Source: Cheiracanthium punctorium (Eukaryota; Arthropoda; Arachnida; Araneae; Cheiracanthiidae). Taken from it: DNA of 64,000 nucleotides. Positions 12,844 through 24,764 of the stretch are shown in pieces. Below the pieces are notes generated by a model that saw only the letters and a list, made by a program, of their open reading frames with translations, was not told the origin of the DNA and made no database searches. The first letter of the stretch is position 1, and each line of letters begins with the position of its first letter. The stretch is from NCBI GenBank assembly GCA_038373885.1, contig JAWZYV010013285.1:1364001-1428000 (forward strand), in the 5' to 3' direction. Position numbers and translations under genes: made by a program.

Positions 12844-12925
12844 CCCTCAGCATCAACAGGTAGAAAGAGGCCACCCAGTGGAACACCGAGAGAAGTGGAT
12901 TAAAAAACGCGGACTTCGTCAAATT

Positions 12926-15325
12926 ATGAAGCCCCTCTTTTGTTTAGCGGCCGCGCTATCGATAGTATGGCTGGTCGGCGCTGCCCCGCAACCTCTGTCT
13001 CTGATGAACGCAACTGATAGGGATATAGCTGAATCAACGACGCTAAAAATTTCGGAAATTTCTACTCTCGAAAATTCATCGTCCAGCCCTCCTTCTACTT
13101 CAATCGCCAGTGAATCCGGCACTAGTAAGGAAGTTGAGTATAGTCCTACAGTATCTAGTACAGAATCTGCAGTTGCCAGAGAAGAAACGGATTTTAGAAC
13201 GAGTCAGTCTGACGGAGTAACGGTTCAAAACATATCATCTACAACTTCTAAAACTACAGACGTTAGGAAAGATTTAACAGAATCTGTCACCGTTCCAGGT
13301 ACCACATTTTCTAAGCCAACGGAAAATAATGATGGACTTAGCGAAAGCGAAATACCCATCACCAGGTATGTGCCTCCTCTTGATCCTATGAAGCACATGC
13401 TGCTTATGGCTGATGTTAAAGGTATGCCGAACTTATCAAATTTAGTACCTAAAATAAATTCTAAGCCAGTTTCGGTGACAACTAGCAGTCCGACGAGCAG
13501 TAATGTTGAGATTGAATCCGATATTGTTTCAACTGGAATTTCTAGTGTTTCAGAAAAAGCTACTGAATCTTCAGGTACCACAGACAGCGGTAGTTTGTCC
13601 ACAGAAATCATTCTTGATTTATCATCAGAAAAAGCTTTAGAGGGGATATCTGAAACATCAACTGCATCTAAAATAACAGAGGGAATAGAATTAAGTGATA
13701 GTTCCGAAACACGCGAAGCTGAGTCGTCCGAGGTAAAAATTGAAAGTGAAGAGGCATCAGATAAAATAGTCGCAGATGAATCATCTGAAAAAGTTATTGC
13801 TGAAGCATCGGAGGTCGAAGAAAAGGACGAAAAAAATTTTACTGAGTCAACTGTTAGTGATTCTATTGTTAAATCGACAGTCTTATATAAATCCGATGAA
13901 TTGAGTACTCACACTTCTCTTATCGGAGAAACTTCTACTGATATCAGTAGCACGCAAAGCATACCTTCAACAGAAGTGTACACAGAAAGAACTCTGAAGC
14001 CTGAAGGCCTCGAAGAAAAATTATTTCTTCATAAAAATTCTGAAGTTGAATTAGAAACAGAAGAAACAACAATGGCCACTAAACAAAATATAGAATTAGG
14101 AAGTGAAACAGCAGCAATTTTCAGTAGTACTGAAGAAGCAATCCGAGTAGACGATAGTACAAGTTCGGATATCACTTTAAAAAATACTGAAGTAATGAAA
14201 TCGGAAACGCCATTTACTGAAAACGACGCAATTTTAAAAAGCACTTCTTCTCCTGCAGAAGAAATCGAACTAAAAAACAATGATGTTAGCACATCCAAAG
14301 ATTCTACAGATGTTATTTCTACCACCAGCACAACAGTAGTTCCAGAAACAACCTTTGAAAGCAGTTCTACAGAACGGACATTAGAAAGCGAAAAAAGAAA
14401 TATTTCTCTTGAAGACGAGCTCGAGTTTAGAGCTATTAAAATTCCATTAAACGTCTCGAAAGTATCCTACGTTGATGACAAACCGGAAATACTTCATGAT
14501 GCAGATACTGTTGATCCTGACTCAAAATTGGAAACTGAATCTGAAGTAACAACATCAAATATTTTCACAACCATTGCAGAGATTTTATTCCCTTCTTCCA
14601 CAACTGAAACACCCGATAACCTTCTCGAAGAAACAGCAGATGAATCCTCAACATTATTAACAGAAAAGGAATCTGAAGTTACAGATATGCTGTTGTCTAC
14701 TGAAAAAGCCACTACAGAGATAGAGTCAGACTCTGGTACCGTTCTTTTAAACGATGCTGCTGATATGCTGAAAGTGCAGACTGTTGCAGCCGAACTAAGT
14801 AGTGTTCCATCAAAAGAAACCACTACTGTTCTTCCGTCCAGTGAATCAAGCATCGATGACTCCCAACCTGTCGACCACTTCAACGCAGAAATTGATACAC
14901 TGGATTCAGACTTAGACTTTGCAGCTGAAAATGCTGAAAACGAAAATTTAACCGTAACAACCTCAAATGCTTTCACGACAATTCCGACCTCATCGACGAT
15001 TAAGGAAGTGGTTTCAACATCAAGTCCCGCAACATTACCTTCAACTGCTCCTTCAAGTACAGAGATGCAAGATGCTGATCATTCAAATATTGAAACAACT
15101 GAAGAAGTATCGGAAATCCACAATGACTCTCACAGTGATGAAAAGCCTTCAGATTACTTATCTAACATTAAAGACAGATATGTCAGCGGCAATAACACAG
15201 ACATGGTTGCTGCAGTACAGTTTTTGCATTATCATGACAAAGCAAGCTCTGAACAATGTTTTAAACTAGTTGATGCTCACTGGAACTATGCTACAAATCT
15301 TACAGAGGAAAACAAAAAGAAACAG
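12926..15325 (+). CDS. ACE-like (peptidase family M2) protein, exon 1: signal peptide, mucin-like region and start of ACE domain
   Basis: First coding exon, 800 codons. The open frame extends upstream to a GTG at 12878, but the first ATG is 12926; it has A at -3 and begins a clear signal peptide (MKPLFCLAAALSIVWLVGAA, cleavage likely near residue 20). Residues about 21-740 are rich in Ser, Thr and Glu with many SS/TT/STE clusters and several N-X-S/T sites, as in heavily O-glycosylated mucin-like stalks. There are no membrane segments. Two less repetitive islands stand out, near residues 150-175 (RYVPPLDPMKHMLLMADVKG) and about 510-535. From residue 743 (DYLSNIKDRY) onward it resembles the N-terminal helices of ACE enzymes, ending with WNYATNLTEENKKKQ, the counterpart of the W-x-Y/H-x-TNIT-EN motif of known ACEs. 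The donor CAG/GTAAGC at 15326 is phase 0. Known insect ACEs lack such an extension. Secreted or surface location is inferred. Confidence 0.88.
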
Positions 15326-15331
15326 GTAAGC

Positions 15332-17830
15332 TAAAAATTTATGTTTTCTATAGTATGAAAAAAGTTCAATGTTTTGCATATTTAAAATATTTTTTAGAAG
15401 CCTAATTGAGTAGAAAAATAAAAATATTAATTTTAATAAACTATAAAATATTTTAGATTTTGTTTTCTATTGATATATTGAAAACCATTATGAAAATCTC
15501 AAATTGTGTCTGTACAAAGTAAAATATATATATTAATATATTACAAATAATTTTAAGCCGATTATTTACAATAATATTAATATATTTCAATTCGTTCATA
15601 CCTTAGATTAAGTAACTTGAAGTATAATTTTATCACTACATCCATTTTCTTATATTGCCCATAAATTTTGATTTAAAAACTGTAAAGATGTAAATCAATA
15701 ACCCATAATAAAATTTTTTAATATATTTTTAATTACGAAATATTCATATTTTTGTGTTAAAATTTTCTTAATTTAGAATATGGAAACTCTTATAAAGTGT
15801 AAAATTTTAGATATTATGCACCACCTTCATGCATTTTAACCTTTATTGAATGTCCTAGTTAAAATACATATTTTGTCTTATTTCAGTATCCACTATTCTT
15901 GGTTAATTTTAAAAATTTCTCGTGTATCTTAATATTCTGATGATAATTATAATTTTAAAACAGTTGATAAGAGTGCAAGTTGGAAAAAAAATTGGAACAT
16001 ATCCTACTATTTTTCTTGCTTCATAAATAGAAAAATAGCTTTACTTAGTTGCTCTAAAATAAAATGTTTAGCTTTACTTTGAAAATAAAAGATAATGATT
16101 AGAATTACTTTTATACATCTGAATATGAAATAATCTATGAACTTTGCTATGAACTTTGACTATTGTTAAAGTTCATTTTTATTTTTATAAGAGAAAACAT
16201 AATAATGGAAGATCGAAATATTTTTACTTTTTCCTTCAAGTTTAAACAGAAGTTTTTAAGATTTTATAATCGTGTTTCGATTACACATGAAAAACGAAAT
16301 GAATACATACGTATGTAAAATATGTAAATAATATATATGTAATAATATAAGAAAATAAATTATGTATACTGGGGATGGAGTTTGAAGTATAAAAAATTAT
16401 GTACGAGTCAGATTTCTTAGATTAATTAATTGCTTGGTTCGTGGACAAAAATATTTTAAGAAGAGTTACATTTATTTGTGTTTGTTTCTTTCGACTGAAT
16501 TTTTATGCTTACGGGGGTTAACAGACCTAGTGTGATACTGCACAAAAATTTGAGTGTCGATATAGTTAATGATTATATATTGATAGTATTTGATTAGATG
16601 TATTTACAATATAGCATTAATAAATAATCACTTTTAATGATAATATGAAATTTTAACTCAAAAAATCAACATTACCCATAAATTATGATGTTTTTTTAAA
16701 AATTAAGAAATGTAATTAATTTATCATTAAGCATTTCCAAAATAAAATTTTTATAACGAATATATTTTGAAAATGCTTAAAAAATTGATGGGGCGTTTAT
16801 GTTTTGTAAATAATTATACTACGTTAGTAACTTTGCAATATCTCTAATGCATCAATAAAAAATTAATTTAGGATATACTTTGAAAATGTTTATCCTTGGA
16901 AATGGTTATATTTACATATTTTATTATGAAATACATGTAAGTGCATTATTTTCAATTTATCTTTTCTTATATGGATATGATAATTTATATTTTCTCCCAA
17001 AAGATTCCCGTATTAGGAAAATATTTAAAATACATCAATACCCCCAATATTTGCACAAAATTGCTGACCCCTCTTGTTTGCGTAGCTAAACGTATTCTCA
17101 TCCAGATTAAATAGTTTATAATTAATTACCGACAACTATGTTATGGTTATGCGGTTCGTAACATTTTCAATATTTTCAGTAAGTTAGTTGAAAACAAGAT
17201 AACTAGAATAAGGTGGTGGTAAAATGGGTATGAAATCTGGCATGCTTATATTCATTGGCTGTTTTCTGTTACTAGTCGTAATAATGTTAAACACATTTAA
17301 ATTTATTGCATTACTTTTCGAAATATATTCATCTCCTTCGCAGCTGAAAATATTTTATTTTACAATAATGCTTTTAGAGGCAAAAATACTAAACTGCATT
17401 AACATCTGTTTTTCCCCCGTAATGATGGAGAAAAATGGGTAATAGATAAAAAAAGGGCAAATAAATAAAAGAAATTCTATGTATATAATTCGCTTTATTA
17501 AATTTTACTTAGTTTCTATCATGACTTACAAATTTTTCAAATTTAAAAGTATTATGGTTAGGACTGTAAGACCTAAATTCTAGATAAATATTGTATTTCG
17601 ACATCTCATTGTTGTAGGGTATTGAGGAGAAAATTGAGTAGGTATTTCTCTTTAATTAAAAATATAAATTGTTTGTTTTTAAATGATTTCTCCTTTTCCC
17701 GCTTGTGTTTTCAGACATCAGTAGGCAAAATTTATTCTCATTAAAATGTTTATGGAAGCATTTGGGGAATATAATATTAACTAAGTCTAACTGTATACCT
17801 ATTTTAATTCAGCTCAATAAAAGATTTTTT
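15332..17830. other. Intronic AT-rich DNA, nothing recognised
   Basis: Long A/T-rich stretches without coding character or clear repeat boundaries. Small open frames at 16880-17089 and 17224-17442 are AT-biased and have no family signature. Confidence 0.45.
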
Positions 17831-17835
17831 TTTCA

Positions 17836-18053
17836 ACGGGCGGGAAGTAGCCGATTTGTCATTGTTCACTGTATTTGCCCGAACTCGAATGTATTGTGGC
17901 CATTTTATTATGAGGGCTCCCAGTGGGCCGTCAACGTTACCCCCTATGAAAGGACGGACAAATTAACACCCATGGCCAAGCCAGGATTCGAACCCGAACC
18001 CAAGGCTTGACAAAATGGTTCTTAAGCCACCACATCATCTGGGCGGCGTGCTC
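17836..18053 (-). repeat. tRNA-derived SINE
   Basis: On the minus strand a B box GGTTCGAATCC (plus strand 17984-17994) follows an A-box-like TGGCTTAAGAACC (18018-18030), in the order and rough spacing of a tRNA-type RNA polymerase III promoter. The remaining body (17836-17980) is GC-richer than the intron around it. The sequence does not fold as a complete tRNA, so it is called a SINE head rather than a tRNA gene. Confidence 0.66.
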
Positions 18054-18397
18054 ACTAAAACATAAATATAAAGAAAACATAATTAAAAATCTTACTTTTT
18101 AAAGAAGGGTGATAAGCTGCTTATACCTTTTCTGAATTGAAAATATTAACAGAACTTCTCGAATTTTCAATTATGAATCACTTTGTTGAAAGATTTTTGC
18201 AGACACCAGAAAAGCGCTTGAATTCAGTAGGCAATTAAAAGCTAATATTATGTTTCTACTTGCAATCAATAACTTTTTAGGGAGTGTAAATCTTACCAAT
18301 TAATGTTTGAAAATATACGCTATGAAAAAAAAAATATCATATAAAAATTGTGCATCTATGATCAAAAAGAATTACCTACCCATTTTACCCCACCATG

Positions 18398-19133
18398 CAG
18401 TGACGGCTCCTCCATTTGAGCACATGAGCACTTGAACCCCCTGAGGAAAAACTAAAAAGTAAACACAGTAACAAATTAAACTTTAAAAAATATTAAGTAC
18501 ACTACTAGATTTTTGGGGATTTAAAACGGGAGTTTTACTCTCCCTCACCCCCCCCACTATTATTAAATGCGCTTATTATAGCTAACGCATTGTATCGTAG
18601 GTTACTACAGCATAGTATTTCGTCGCTCGCACGTGCGATCGGCCAAATGGCCTCCTGAACTGCTCTCTGAGAAAAGACGCGGAGAGAGTTTCGGGAGAAG
18701 TAATACGCTGCTGATATCACTCTGTTCGCACATTTTTTGTGTGCTCACGTACTATTTTTTTTCCGTTAACACTTCCGGATTCTCCCTTGGTTTTTTATGT
18801 TCGGTTAGTTAATCTGTTTTTTTTTTTATTTTCTTATAATTTTCTTTATTTTTGTCACTTTTCACTACAGTTTTTTTTTTAAACTAGTGTAAATAATTAA
18901 GATGAAAGTAAAATAAGTGTTTCGGAGCTAGAACAATGACATTTTTCAATATTATCCTTTGAAAAAAAAATTGAAATAAAAAATCAAAACAACACTTTTG
19001 TTTAAAACTTATCTTGGTGACGAAATGTAAGACCAAAGATGACCTTTAACTGCTGGGAATGCAAACCTATTTTAACTTGTAAGGTGCGTCGTATCTGCAT
19101 ATTTAATTTACGAAATTTACTTTGTGAACCTCC

Positions 19134-19188
<55 letters not shown>

Positions 19189-19217
19189 ATATATATATAA
19201 CCCACGAGCTGCCACTG
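18398..19217. mobile_element. Non-autonomous hAT-family transposon (820 bp)
   Basis: The left end CAGTGACGGCTCCTCC and the right end, reversed as CAGTGGCAGCTCGTGG, are imperfect terminal inverted repeats of the CAGTGGCGGCTC type seen in hAT elements. They are flanked by 8-bp direct repeats CCACCATG (18390-18397) and CCACCATT (19218-19225), 7 of 8 identical, and 8 bp is the hAT target duplication length. The interior has a GC-richer block at 18540-18720, several T runs and a long TA microsatellite near the right end. No transposase coding is left. Confidence 0.78.
19137..19198. repeat. (TA)n microsatellite
   Basis: An almost pure TA run with one phase break near 19176-19178. It lies just inside the right end of the hAT element. 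Confidence 0.9.
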
Positions 19218-19225
19218 CCACCATT

Positions 19226-20300
19226 TCCTATGCTTGAAAATGATTATGATTCGTTGGTACGTTTAAAAAAGATTTCGTTTCTGTTTATTTGCTGTTATTT
19301 TAAATACGGCATTACAAGTTCATTATTTTGAATAAAAACATTTAACTTGATCTCCTAATGAAGCTATAGGAGGAAAAAATATTTTTTCTAAGCATCTGTA
19401 ACGGATGCACACGTTTCCCTTGAAGGTCTGAAGGACTTAACAAAGAAGAACGATTTGAAACTTGTTCTCTGGGCGGATTTGGTACCGTTTCCAGTAATAC
19501 TTTGTCAGCAGATATTTTTCAATTCAATCTAAATTCAGAGATTCTTAAAACTAGTTCACTAACACAAACGAAAATAAAATGCTATAAATATACATTTTGC
19601 AGCAATTTCTGTAACGGGTGTAACGTGTAACGCATGCTAAAATATTGCTTGCACTTTGGTAGGTTTTCCCTTAAAAGTGTGTTACTGTTTCACGTTTATC
19701 AGAATCAAAGTATTTTTGAAACGTTACTTTCCATAGGAGGGAAAAAAAAGTCAAATCTACCTTGTTTCTTCATTAAGTAAGATTAAGACGATCACTTAAG
19801 GACATTAGGCAGTGATAAATAGCACACTGTGGAGTTTAAGGCACTATTTCTTTTTTCGGTTATGTTCATTCATAACATTCATTCATAAAACGCATCATCA
19901 AACACGATAATAATGTTTGAAGTAACTTGGCTTCGAAAGAAATTATAATAAGCATATTTGCTAGAGTGATATTGCATGTACTGATATTTTATGCAGTTAT
20001 GTCGAATAATAACCTTAACTACATTTATATTTTACAAAATAGATAATTTTAAAAAGATGATGATCATTTGTAAGTTGTTTTTAATAATTTTTATGGAGGA
20101 AGATCTTTAAATATAAGTTGGTGTCTTAATTTCTCGAGAATCAAGAACATTTAAATGCGAACTAACAGTTCTTCAAACAGGTAAGAATTATCAGAAAAGA
20201 AAAAAGGATATTTCCAGAGCCAAAAAATTAATTGGAAACTTTTTAACAGAATTAAGCTTATGCGATATTAAACCTAAGATTTACCAATGGTCCAATTATT
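19226..20300. other. Intronic DNA, nothing recognised
   Basis: AT-rich sequence with no supported coding frame or element termini. Confidence 0.4.
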
Positions 20301-20309
20301 TACGCCCTC

Positions 20310-20440
20310 AAAAATTATTTCTTCAATTCACGGAAATTTTACTGGTTGCAGTGTTACCGGAATATCTCCGTTATTTGACGAATATCCGTTTCTCATTTTT
20401 CCGGGAATAACTTATTGTATAAAGACGAGTTTTTCTGAAA
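20310..20440. repeat. Dispersed repeat, copy 1 (pair with 46814-47066)
   Basis: The block ACGGAAATTTTACTGG, then GCAGTG, CCGGAATATCTCCGTTATT and TGACGAATATCC is nearly identical to one at 46830-46895. A second shared block, GTATAAAGACGAG-TTTTCTGA, lies at 20417-20440 here and at 47043-47066 there, so the second copy has about 130 bp of extra sequence between the blocks. The family is unknown. Confidence 0.66.
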
Positions 20441-20937
20441 AAGTGCGTCCACTGAGTAAAGTGAAAGATCATGACAGCTGAAAGGCCATAAATACGATAA
20501 CAGTTGTTCATGCTAGGTGTAAATTGTTTTCTTTGGATAAAAAAATTAATGCAATCAAATTATACAGAAAATACAAGCCAAACTTTTATAGCTGGTTTAG
20601 ATATCTGATCTTTAAATGTTCTTTTTAAATACGATCTCGCTTATGAATTTCGTTTACACAACTTCTCAATTTTATGCACTAAAAGTGCGCTATTTATTAC
20701 ATTTAAGAAATGTAAATCTTTTAGAATCGGTTTAAAATGTGTAGCTTTCTGTAATCATTTGGAGTAATTATTAATATTTTAAAACTTTTAATGGTGTGGT
20801 CCCCGTTTGTTTGAATATTATTTTTTGCCTCAGCAAGTAAAATAGTTTGATCATCAACAGCAGATATTACTAATACTTTTGCCTCAAAATATTTTGCTAG
20901 CTCATTTAAATTGAACGATAAAAGCAACATCTACAAA

Positions 20938-21080
20938 AAAAGTTTAACGACGTTTAAGTCAGTTACTTAACTAACGTTTAAGTCTTTAACGACTTATACA
21001 CTTAAACGTCAGTTAAAACTAGTTTATTACAACGTTTAAGTCTTTTACTTAACGACGTTAAGTAAAAGTTTAACGACATG
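20938..21080. repeat. Cluster of direct and inverted ACGTTTAAGT motifs
   Basis: The motif CGTTTAAG occurs at least three times and its inverse CTTAAACG once, with related TTTAACGAC and GTTAAGTAAAAG blocks, within about 140 bp. The arrangement allows several alternative hairpins. It may be a decayed minisatellite; its role is unknown. Confidence 0.5.
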
Positions 21081-21089
21081 ATTAAACAT

Positions 21090-22990
21090 TAGATTAAAAA
21101 GTTCACGATATTTCATACATACTCTGTTGAATATTAACATATAATGTAATTAATTTTAAATCCAAACAAAAATCTTAATCATACTGAACGCACAGATTAT
21201 AAAACAATCTCCGCACAATATTATTGGAGATTAAACTTCAGCTAAACGAAGAATTTATTCACTCCCATCGTTACAAAGAAGGGTTAGCAGCGATTCTTCC
21301 ACTCTACCCATCGTTTCTCCTGGGCATGAGTCTTACAGTGATTCCGCTGCATCTCTGCGTGTTTTTCTTGAATCAAGAAAAAATTGGTTCATTGAATAAA
21401 ATTTAGAGACTACATCCTACTACATAGTTACGCTGAACGGTGACTCACTGATTCTCTAACAATTCCGGGTAACCACTCCAAGATAAAAATTTCACCACCA
21501 TTACTCCAAAAAGATTAAAAAGTTAAGCCCAGAAAACGCAATAACATCTACACCGTTTTTAGAATCAGCTTAAAAAATTTCATAATTATGTATAAAAATA
21601 TAGAAAGCAATCTACACTACTTTAAAAATCTGAAAATCCACCCGTTCCCTAACTTTTAAGTAATTTTTCACTACTTTCAGCTCCTTTTTTTATTTCCGAG
21701 GTTTAAAAAAAAATAATAATTTACGAGACAAAATTAGATGTCGCAAGTGACAAAGACGTCGTAGCGAAATCACGGTTATCAGGCTTTGAAGGGAAAATTG
21801 TGATTCCAATTCGTCTAAAATAATTTTTATAGCTTACCTAGTTCTTTTTTCACAAGTAAAATGAATTCGTCTGCACGAAACATTGATATAAGAGGAGATA
21901 TTCCCGAAGAAACTAAATTTTTCGTTTTCGGAAAGTTTTTGCACGTTAATGCAATTTTAATTTTAGTATATTCCAAATGCAAGTCCGATTTTAGTGTGTA
22001 ATAAAAATTTTATACGAAGTTATTTATTTTAAGTTGACGAAGATTAAATACATTGAGTATAGACATATTTTGTTAAATGCTTTTTCTAGCGCCCGTTATA
22101 ATTGCCTCCATAACGGGCTTTACCTTCTAGTCAGTTAATATTTTATAAATACTTAAGTTGAAGCATGTAGAGAAAAAACTGCAATCATAATCACTTTTTA
22201 CCCGTATTTGAAAAAAAAAAAACACCATTCTGAAGCATGAAATAATTACTGAAGAAATAAAGAATTTTCAGATGTAATAACGAAACAATGAAAATGTAGA
22301 CTGAGATTTATTGGCATAAAAAAAAGAAGAAAAACAGATGAATGAAGAAAACACTTTATGAAATAGTGCGTAAAGGGCTTTTAAGTGGTTGGAGCGACGT
22401 TTTTGTTTCTCCGTCAGTATGAGTGAAAGTTTTTGGTGCGAGAATATTACGTAATTAAGTGAGATAAAGTGATGTATGCATTAAAAGTTCCAAGTAGAAG
22501 ACAAAATAACGAGTTGAGTAGTTGTAGGGGATTGTTTATAAAAACTAGTCTAAAAAAATAAAAAGCAGGAAGAGATGAAGCATGATGTAAGGTGAAAACA
22601 TGAATAACAAGGCTTGGTACTTTGCGATTTCAAATATGAGTACTTAATTACAGTGTACGTAAATTAAAACTTTGAGAGCATTTTCGGAAAATGTGTCCCT
22701 CCCTTCATTTTGTAATGTATATTAATTAGTAAATAACTAGACGCACTACGTAAATGATTACTCATGTTTTATGTTTTTGATAAAGTGGTAAAATAAAGAG
22801 GTAAAGCAATCTATTTCCATAGTGTATTGCCGATGATTCAATTAAATAAAAAACTTATCAATCTTAATCTGTGAGTTTTTATTATTTTCGACACTATTTA
22901 ATTTCCCATGGCCATTATGTAATTACGGCTGTAGGAGATAAGAAACAAAACAAAACAAACAACAGTAAAAAAAGAAATTGTAAGTGACTA
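21090..22990. other. Intronic DNA with a small perfect hairpin
   Basis: Mostly unremarkable. GCCCGTTAT (22091-22099) and ATAACGGGC (22110-22118) form a perfect 9-bp stem with a 10-base loop. The frame at 21224-21406 is of mixed composition but has no recognisable domain or splice context. Confidence 0.4.
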
Positions 22991-22994
22991 ACGT

Positions 22995-23017
22995 GTATAT
23001 ATATATATATATATATT
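22995..23017. repeat. (TA)n microsatellite
   Basis: Short pure TA run. Confidence 0.85.
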
Positions 23018-23667
23018 TCCGCTTATGCGTTGCACAAAATAGAAATTAAGACTTGGAAATATTACTTGAAAATGCGTTAACTATCCAAAGTTTGAAGAAT
23101 TCATCAGTTCCTGGAATGTTAGAATTACTGACAACAGGTTTTTGAGAGTTACAGTGTTACGTTAGAAAAAAGTGGCTTTCTTCGTATCCGTGATATGATG
23201 CCCCCATGTAATTAGGTCACGTGAATCATATCTTAAAAGAATTTGACTGAGAACATGCTTCCTACTACTGAAAATAAGCGGTTAGTCTAGCAAGCAAACT
23301 AGCTATGGTAACTTTATCAGTCGATCAGTTGATATCGCCTAAGATCGCCTAAGAAGCTGCCTGTGCAGTAACTTTACTGGATATTTGGTACATGACACCA
23401 TCTGTTTCTCGGCAGAAAATTGAAAAACGATTAAACGGTGAATTGCGTGGGCATATACAAAATGCGGAAGAGAATTAAACATGCCTCTTATAATGGAATT
23501 CTAATACTCCCTTTTTAAAATGTGATATAAAGTGATTTTATTTTTTCCAGAAAAGAGAAACACAGAGAATTTCATTACAATTATTTTGATTTTGCAAGAG
23601 ACACATTTTCTATTTCTTTTTTAAATAATAAATTTCAAATTATGCGTTTATGTTGTTTTTCATTTAT

Positions 23668-24223
23668 AGAGACCAGATTGTGTTCGTTAAGTTTTCTGGT
23701 GTAGGAATAAGGCTCTGCTTTTCTTCCACCGTAGATTGTATTGAATTAGATTTTGCTTTCTAGCTTGGTTAAAATTTGCTTTAAGTATAAAATCAAATAA
23801 TCATGAAATGTTAAAAAAAGGTTCTGATTCATAAGCATCATTCTGAAGAATTGTATAAGAATTTTTTCGAAAATAGTTGAGAACTCTGTTTTTCAAGGTA
23901 CGTTACTAATTAGGAAGTTTATAAGAAATAATGATGCACATTTTTAGAGACCAGATTGTGTTCGTTAAGTTTTCTGGTGTAGGAATAATGTTCTGCTTTT
24001 CTTCCACCGTAGATTGTATTGAATTAGATTTTGCTTTCTAGCTTGGTTAAAATTTACTTTAAGTATAAAATCAAATAATCACGAAATGTTAAAAAAAGGT
24101 TCTGATTTATAAGCATCATTCTGAAGAATTGAATAAGAATTTTTTTTTAAATAGTTGGGAACTCTGTTTTTCAAGGTACGTTACTAATTAGGAAGTTTAT
24201 AAGAAATAATGATGCATTTTTAT
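23668..24223. repeat. 278-bp tandem duplication
   Basis: Bases 23668-23945 and 23946-24223 are head-to-tail copies, both opening with AGAGACCAGATTGTGTTCG and closing with AAGAAATAATGATGCA. The two copies differ at only a handful of sites, so the duplication is fairly recent. An A-rich tract follows at 24284-24320. No coding or transposon signature was found in the unit. Confidence 0.85.
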
Positions 24224-24764
24224 TGAAAATAATGGAATTTCACCATTTATTTTTATTGAAATATTTGCTTACCCTACCCGGTAAAAAAAAAAAAAATAAA
24301 AAAAAAATAAAAAAAAAAACCTTTATCTCTTTTATATTTGCAGTTGTAATTTACAATAGCAAATTACAATACATGATGCACATCCAAATGAAAGATTTAA
24401 AGAGTTTTTCATATGTGTGTACGTAAGCAAAAATTCCTTTTATTGTAGATTATCGGAGTTTTACGCTAGGTTAATCTGGTATTACATATTTCTACAATGA
24501 ATGTTAGTCAGCATAATAATGGCACAATCCGACGCAGTATACATAGAACGAAGTGTTATAAATGTATGAAAAAATAGCTCACAATCTGGGTAGAATCTCA
24601 AATAATTGTATTCATTTACATTGAGTGCCAAAGCAATCCCACGAGCAATATAAGTTTTAAAAATTTGCATAACCGTTCTACATTTACATAGTACCATAAA
24701 AGGAAGGCTTGGAGAGAGTAGATCCTACGTGTACATGAGAAGCATTATTGCTTGATATGCTATA

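Larger units (their letters stand above)
12591..12863 (+). other. Possible 90-codon upstream ORF in the leader of the ACE-like gene
   Basis: An ATG at 12591 opens a frame that closes with TAG at 12861-12863, 62 bases before the ATG of the ACE-like gene and in another frame. The peptide is basic (many K and R) in its first half with a short hydrophobic patch (LFIALMLAHL) near the end. I recognise no family. The block 12580-12960 is clearly GC-richer than its surroundings, so a long open frame by chance is plausible. If transcription begins upstream of 12591 this would be an inhibitory uORF; if it begins near 12841 it is not transcribed. Confidence 0.25.

Noticed and set aside
12878..12925. Extension of the ACE-like frame upstream to a GTG codon
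   Set aside because: Animal genes start at ATG; the ATG at 12926 begins a clean signal peptide, while the upstream 16 codons are basic and would bury it.
13225..14976. Minus-strand open frames of 100-160 codons opposite exon 1
   Set aside because: They are shadows of the Ser/Thr/Glu-rich coding frame on the + strand; no independent start context or domain.
14967..15269. 100-codon + strand frame overlapping the end of exon 1
   Set aside because: Other reading frame of the same exon; the ACE-like frame is the conserved one.
17984..18053. Possible tRNA gene on the minus strand
   Set aside because: A and B boxes are present but no full cloverleaf or anticodon arm can be drawn; a SINE head explains it.
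19002..19205. Minus-strand frame with IYIYIY repeats
   Set aside because: Translation of the TA microsatellite.
22091..22118. Perfect hairpin that looks like a bacterial terminator
   Set aside because: No T run follows and the DNA is eukaryotic intron; most likely a tiny inverted repeat.
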